Positions 37,608 through 40,051 of a stretch of DNA of 40,051 bases are shown here, piece by piece (position 1 is the stretch's first letter; each line of letters begins with the position of its first letter). The notes under the pieces are model-generated. The model was not told the DNA's origin. It did no database searches and was given only the letters and a program-made list of their open reading frames with translations. Position numbers and translations under genes: made by a program. Source of the stretch: a virus; IMG/VR virus record IMGVR_UViG_3300022751_000026, positions 1 to 40,051 of that record; one strand, written 5' to 3'.

Positions 37608-39053
37608 TTATTGTTTTGTTCCTATTAAAGTAACTTTTAGCCCTTTTGCTAAAATACCACTACCTACAGAAGTTGTTATTATTGTGATTATAGAATCATC
37701 AGAAAGATTGTTATTTGATATTACATAAGGAACTGCTCCTACGCTTGTTGTTGATCCTGGATCTATACTTGGAAGAGTACTAAATATTGTAGTTCCATTT
37801 TTTTTAACATCTACAATTACTTTTGTAACTGAGGGTGCTGAATTAACACATAGTTTAATTTCTGTCAATGTCAATCCGTAAGGCATCCTGAACGTTAATA
37901 ATATACCTGTTGTTAAATCTGATACTTCATCACTACAAGCAAACATTAATTCTTTGGTAGTCGCAAAAGGTATTAAATCATTTATTTGTTTTTGAATTTT
38001 TCCAAAGGCAACTAATACGCTGTCTGCAGAAACTATTGCTCCGTTTATCAACGTTAATCCGCTTAGTAGAGTAGATAAAACTCTGGTAGTTGTAAAATAT
38101 AAATTCAAACTTCCTTCCGGCAATGCGTCAGTTGTTGATGCGCCAGAACCACCGCCCTCAACCCATCCTTCTTCTGAATCCCAAATATATTCTTTTGCAT
38201 CAGAACCGGATCCTGCATCCACAATTGCATAATCTCCATCTTGTGCTGTTGGGAATGCTATTTCTAAAGCAGATAAAGACGTGAATTTACCTTTAAAGTA
38301 GTCGTTATAATCTGAAATATTTAGCTTTCCTGACAACCCAGAATTTACGGCATCTACAGTTGGGAATTTAGAACCAGTACCGTCCACAGTTAGAGAGTCT
38401 TGCTTATTTCCGGTATCCTCTTTTAACAATAATTCAGCATCTATATCGGCACCTATATTCGAAATTGAATCAGCTAAATCTTGTGATGTTCCGGCATATC
38501 CACCCTTGTCTGTTTTAGTAGAATCAGAAGGAGCAGGAGGCAAATCTACCAAAACAATTTCTGTTCCTGTTGGGTCTACTTGAAAAAATTTATCCGCCAC
38601 CAACGCATTTGGAGCGTCTTGTAATTGGGTGAATTTATTGTAGTTGTAAAACGTAACTGGTTTTAATCTCATTTGAGCTTCATCAACAACTATTGTTTGT
38701 CCGTTTTTTCCAAAGTATGTAAACGTATCTAAAAGTTGATCGAATCTTGTAACTCCGCCTCCACCACCAGATGCGTCAATCCAATCAAAATAACCAACAC
38801 TTATAAGCATTGTAAATAATTGAGTTACTGTTGTTGGATTTAATGTTGTGACTCCATCAACAATAGTAACATCGGCAGGATAAATTATTTGCTCTTTAAT
38901 TAAATTAGCTCCGTTAGCTGTTTTAAAATGAGATTCATTACCTTTTACCACAGTAAGATCATTTCGAGTGTTTAGTATCTCGTTTGAATAATCCCCGTTC
39001 AGCACAAAGCTAAAATAATCGCCTGTTTTTTTGGTAATTAGTAAAGTTGCCAT
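37608..39053 (-). CDS. Tail fibre-like protein (481 aa)
   Basis: Starts MATLLITKKTGDYFSFVLNG. A linker region has fibre-type repeats (FDQLLDTFTYFGKNGQTIVV, FTQLQDAPNALVADKFFQVD) and NKQDSLTVDGTGSKFPTVDA, all typical of trimeric fibre or receptor-binding proteins. Low-complexity Gly/Ser sections (ASGGGGGVTR, GSGAST) act as hinges. The C-terminal beta domain (LMFACSDEVSDLTTGILLTF) may be the binding head. Function by composition and position. Confidence 0.75.
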   Translation of the reverse strand: MATLLITKKTGDYFSFVLNGDYSNEILNTRNDLTVVKGNESHFKTANGANLIKEQIIYPADVTIVDGVTTLNPTTVTQLFTMLISVGYFDWIDASGGGGGVTRFDQLLDTFTYFGKNGQTIVVDEAQMRLKPVTFYNYNKFTQLQDAPNALVADKFFQVDPTGTEIVLVDLPPAPSDSTKTDKGGYAGTSQDLADSISNIGADIDAELLLKEDTGNKQDSLTVDGTGSKFPTVDAVNSGLSGKLNISDYNDYFKGKFTSLSALEIAFPTAQDGDYAIVDAGSGSDAKEYIWDSEEGWVEGGGSGASTTDALPEGSLNLYFTTTRVLSTLLSGLTLINGAIVSADSVLVAFGKIQKQINDLIPFATTKELMFACSDEVSDLTTGILLTFRMPYGLTLTEIKLCVNSAPSVTKVIVDVKKNGTTIFSTLPSIDPGSTTSVGAVPYVISNNNLSDDSIITIITTSVGSGILAKGLKVTLIGTKQ

Positions 39054-39057
39054 TTAA

Positions 39058-39618
39058 TTATAGTTTTTGAATAAATAAACTTACTATGTAAGGTTGCATA
39101 TTTTTATCTGTTCCGCTTTCGCCAACCGTTGATGTGTTTTGGCTTGTAAAAGCGTTAATAGAACCAGAAGGGAACGTTCTTCCTCCAACCGATGTACCGC
39201 CACCGTAAAGGTTATACAAAGATTCAGAACCTTGTTGATGACTATGAGAAACCACAACCGCATCTTTTGAGCCTCCTGTTGCGCCTAACGTTGGATAAGT
39301 TGAGTTGTATTGTATAGAAACACGACCACCACGATTACGTGTTCCGTTTTGACCGTTACAAATCGCCCATCCTAAACGCTCGTTTTTACCTAATCCAGAA
39401 GCGTCAAAATTAGCTGTTAAATATGCATTTGAAACATCAATTTCTTTTACATCTCCGGTTTGTGCTGTTCCGTCTGCAAGTACCGAAAGAACATTACGTA
39501 TTTTTAAGGCTGTGTTTGGAACTCCAGTTGCAATAGTTTCTATCTGTGCCTGTATTTCAGAACGAGACTGCGCTTGAAGTAAAAAAGGAACTAATAAAAG
39601 TAAAAATAATTTTTTCAT
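39058..39618 (-). CDS. Phage tail-collar-like protein with Sec signal peptide (186 aa)
   Basis: The C-terminal 110 residues resemble phage tail collar proteins: GWAICNGQNGTRNRGGRVSI, then VVVSHSHQQGSESLYNLYGG, and the end NMQPYIVSLFIQKL ('W..CNG....-R.GR', 'HSH', 'QPY'). The N-terminus (MKKLFLLLLVPFLLQAQ) is a clear Sec signal peptide with a typical Bacteroidota cleavage after AQ. A signal peptide is unusual for a virion component made in the cytoplasm. It may be a protein displayed at the tail tip, or one exported. Confidence 0.8.
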   Translation of the reverse strand: MKKLFLLLLVPFLLQAQSRSEIQAQIETIATGVPNTALKIRNVLSVLADGTAQTGDVKEIDVSNAYLTANFDASGLGKNERLGWAICNGQNGTRNRGGRVSIQYNSTYPTLGATGGSKDAVVVSHSHQQGSESLYNLYGGGTSVGGRTFPSGSINAFTSQNTSTVGESGTDKNMQPYIVSLFIQKL

Positions 39619-39625
39619 TGTGTTT

Positions 39626-40051
39626 TTAATTAAATATTGAAAAATCGTCTTCTATAAAATCATTGTTATCGAAATCCCCACTTGATATTGTAGGAGGTGT
39701 ATAAACATCATTTGGATTTACGGTCAAATGTAATTCCATGTAACCAAAATTTTCTTGTGATGTTGGTTTTGGTATTTCCGGAGCTTCGAAAAAATAAGTT
39801 CTTGCTCCGTTCAAATAAACATAAGGCAATTTCATAACCTGTACAATATTTATCAAATTTGATATTGACATGCTTTCAGTTTCCCAAAATTCTGTTTTAT
39901 TTGATTGTACTGCGGTAGTAACGGTGTTTTCTGTTGATGTTTCGTAATAGTTTTGAAGGTTTATTTGAAGTGATTCTGATCTAAACCATATATTAGCTCC
40001 AATCGATTGAAACTCGTCTGTTCGCTTATATTTGTATGTTATTTGTGAAAC
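39626..40051 (-). CDS. Tail protein, C-terminal part (gene crosses the circular joint)
   Basis: The same gene as at 1-603. From 39847 the frame continues to a stop at 39626-39628, with the end NNDFIEDDFSIFN. Bases 39848-40051 repeat the left end and carry the ACC (Thr) allele at codon 176 in place of AGC. The stretch MKLPYVYLNGARTYFFEAPE precedes a loop-rich end. An internal ATG at 39871 is not considered the start, because the long open frame upstream is conserved. Confidence 0.75.
   Translation of the reverse strand, partial: VSQITYKYKRTDEFQSIGANIWFRSESLQINLQNYYETSTENTVTTAVQSNKTEFWETESMSISNLINIVQVMKLPYVYLNGARTYFFEAPEIPKPTSQENFGYMELHLTVNPNDVYTPPTISSGDFDNNDFIEDDFSIFN
39848..40051. repeat. 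Terminal overlap, right copy (circular genome joint)
   Basis: Identical to bases 1-204 except G at 39924 for C at 77. It marks the closing overlap of the circle. Confidence 0.9.

Noticed and set aside
1-40051. Biological direct terminal repeat of 204 bp
   Set aside because: The repeat lies within one open reading frame that continues correctly across the joint; this fits assembly overlap of a circular or permuted genome better.
1-40051. CRISPR array or insertion sequence
   Set aside because: No regularly spaced repeats and no transposase-like frame or terminal inverted repeats flanked by target duplications were seen.

Overview
The window is an apparently complete tailed-phage genome. Bases 1-204 recur at 39848-40051 with one mismatch, and one gene reads through the joint, so the sequence closes into a circle of about 39,847 bp. 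The host is very probably a Bacteroidota bacterium, most likely Flavobacterium-like. The DNA is strongly AT-rich. Promoters fit the Bacteroidota pattern TTG-N19-TAnnTTTG. Start codons sit in A-rich context (often AAAATTATG) without Shine-Dalgarno sequences. Several proteins resemble families seen mainly in that phylum: the VirE-N primase-helicase, the LamG tail protein and a signal peptide ending in AQ. The head and tail genes (HK97-type capsid, prohead protease, 1056-residue tape measure, no sheath seen) indicate a siphovirus. No integrase, excisionase or convincing lysogeny repressor was seen, and no tRNA gene.

All genes lie on the minus strand, so read from high to low coordinates. The early block starts at a promoter near 33.7 kb. 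It runs through small hypothetical genes, a putative ssDNA-binding protein, a YqaJ/lambda-type exonuclease and helix-turn-helix proteins to a terminator at 30.17 kb. A second promoter (30.1 kb) drives another set of small genes (30.05-26.83 kb). Two replication genes follow, each behind its own structured leader: an SF2 DEAD/DEAH helicase (26.7-25.06 kb) and a VirE-N/SF3 primase-helicase (24.68-22.33 kb). After them come a VRR-NUC nuclease, a cytosine-5 DNA methyltransferase, a LuxR-type HTH protein and about 15 small genes, ending at a terminator near 17.23 kb.

The late block starts at 17.19 kb: small and large terminase, portal, protease, capsid, connectors, tail tube, tape measure and a large tail protein (to 2.06 kb). 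A cluster of six small accessory genes follows (1.93-0.69 kb). Across the joint come tail-tip genes, a collar-like protein with a signal peptide, fibre-like proteins and a LamG protein. The block ends with a lysis cassette of membrane proteins, a probable holin, a GH24 lysozyme and a spanin-like protein, then a terminator at 33.8 kb. Genes are tightly packed, with many ATGA or TAATG overlaps that suggest translational coupling.

The most interesting structure is a pair of leader RNAs in front of the two replication genes. Each has a promoter, a small hairpin at the predicted 5' end, and a long terminator-like hairpin just before the start codon. In each, the two loops are complementary over 7-8 nt, although the loop sequences differ between leaders. 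They look like paralogous kissing-loop attenuators. Next to one lies a 384-bp gene-free region with nested inverted repeats and a repeated 10-mer, a candidate replication origin or operator. Two, perhaps three, small ORFs have a TAA codon right at their expected start (ATG-TAA), which is also unusual.
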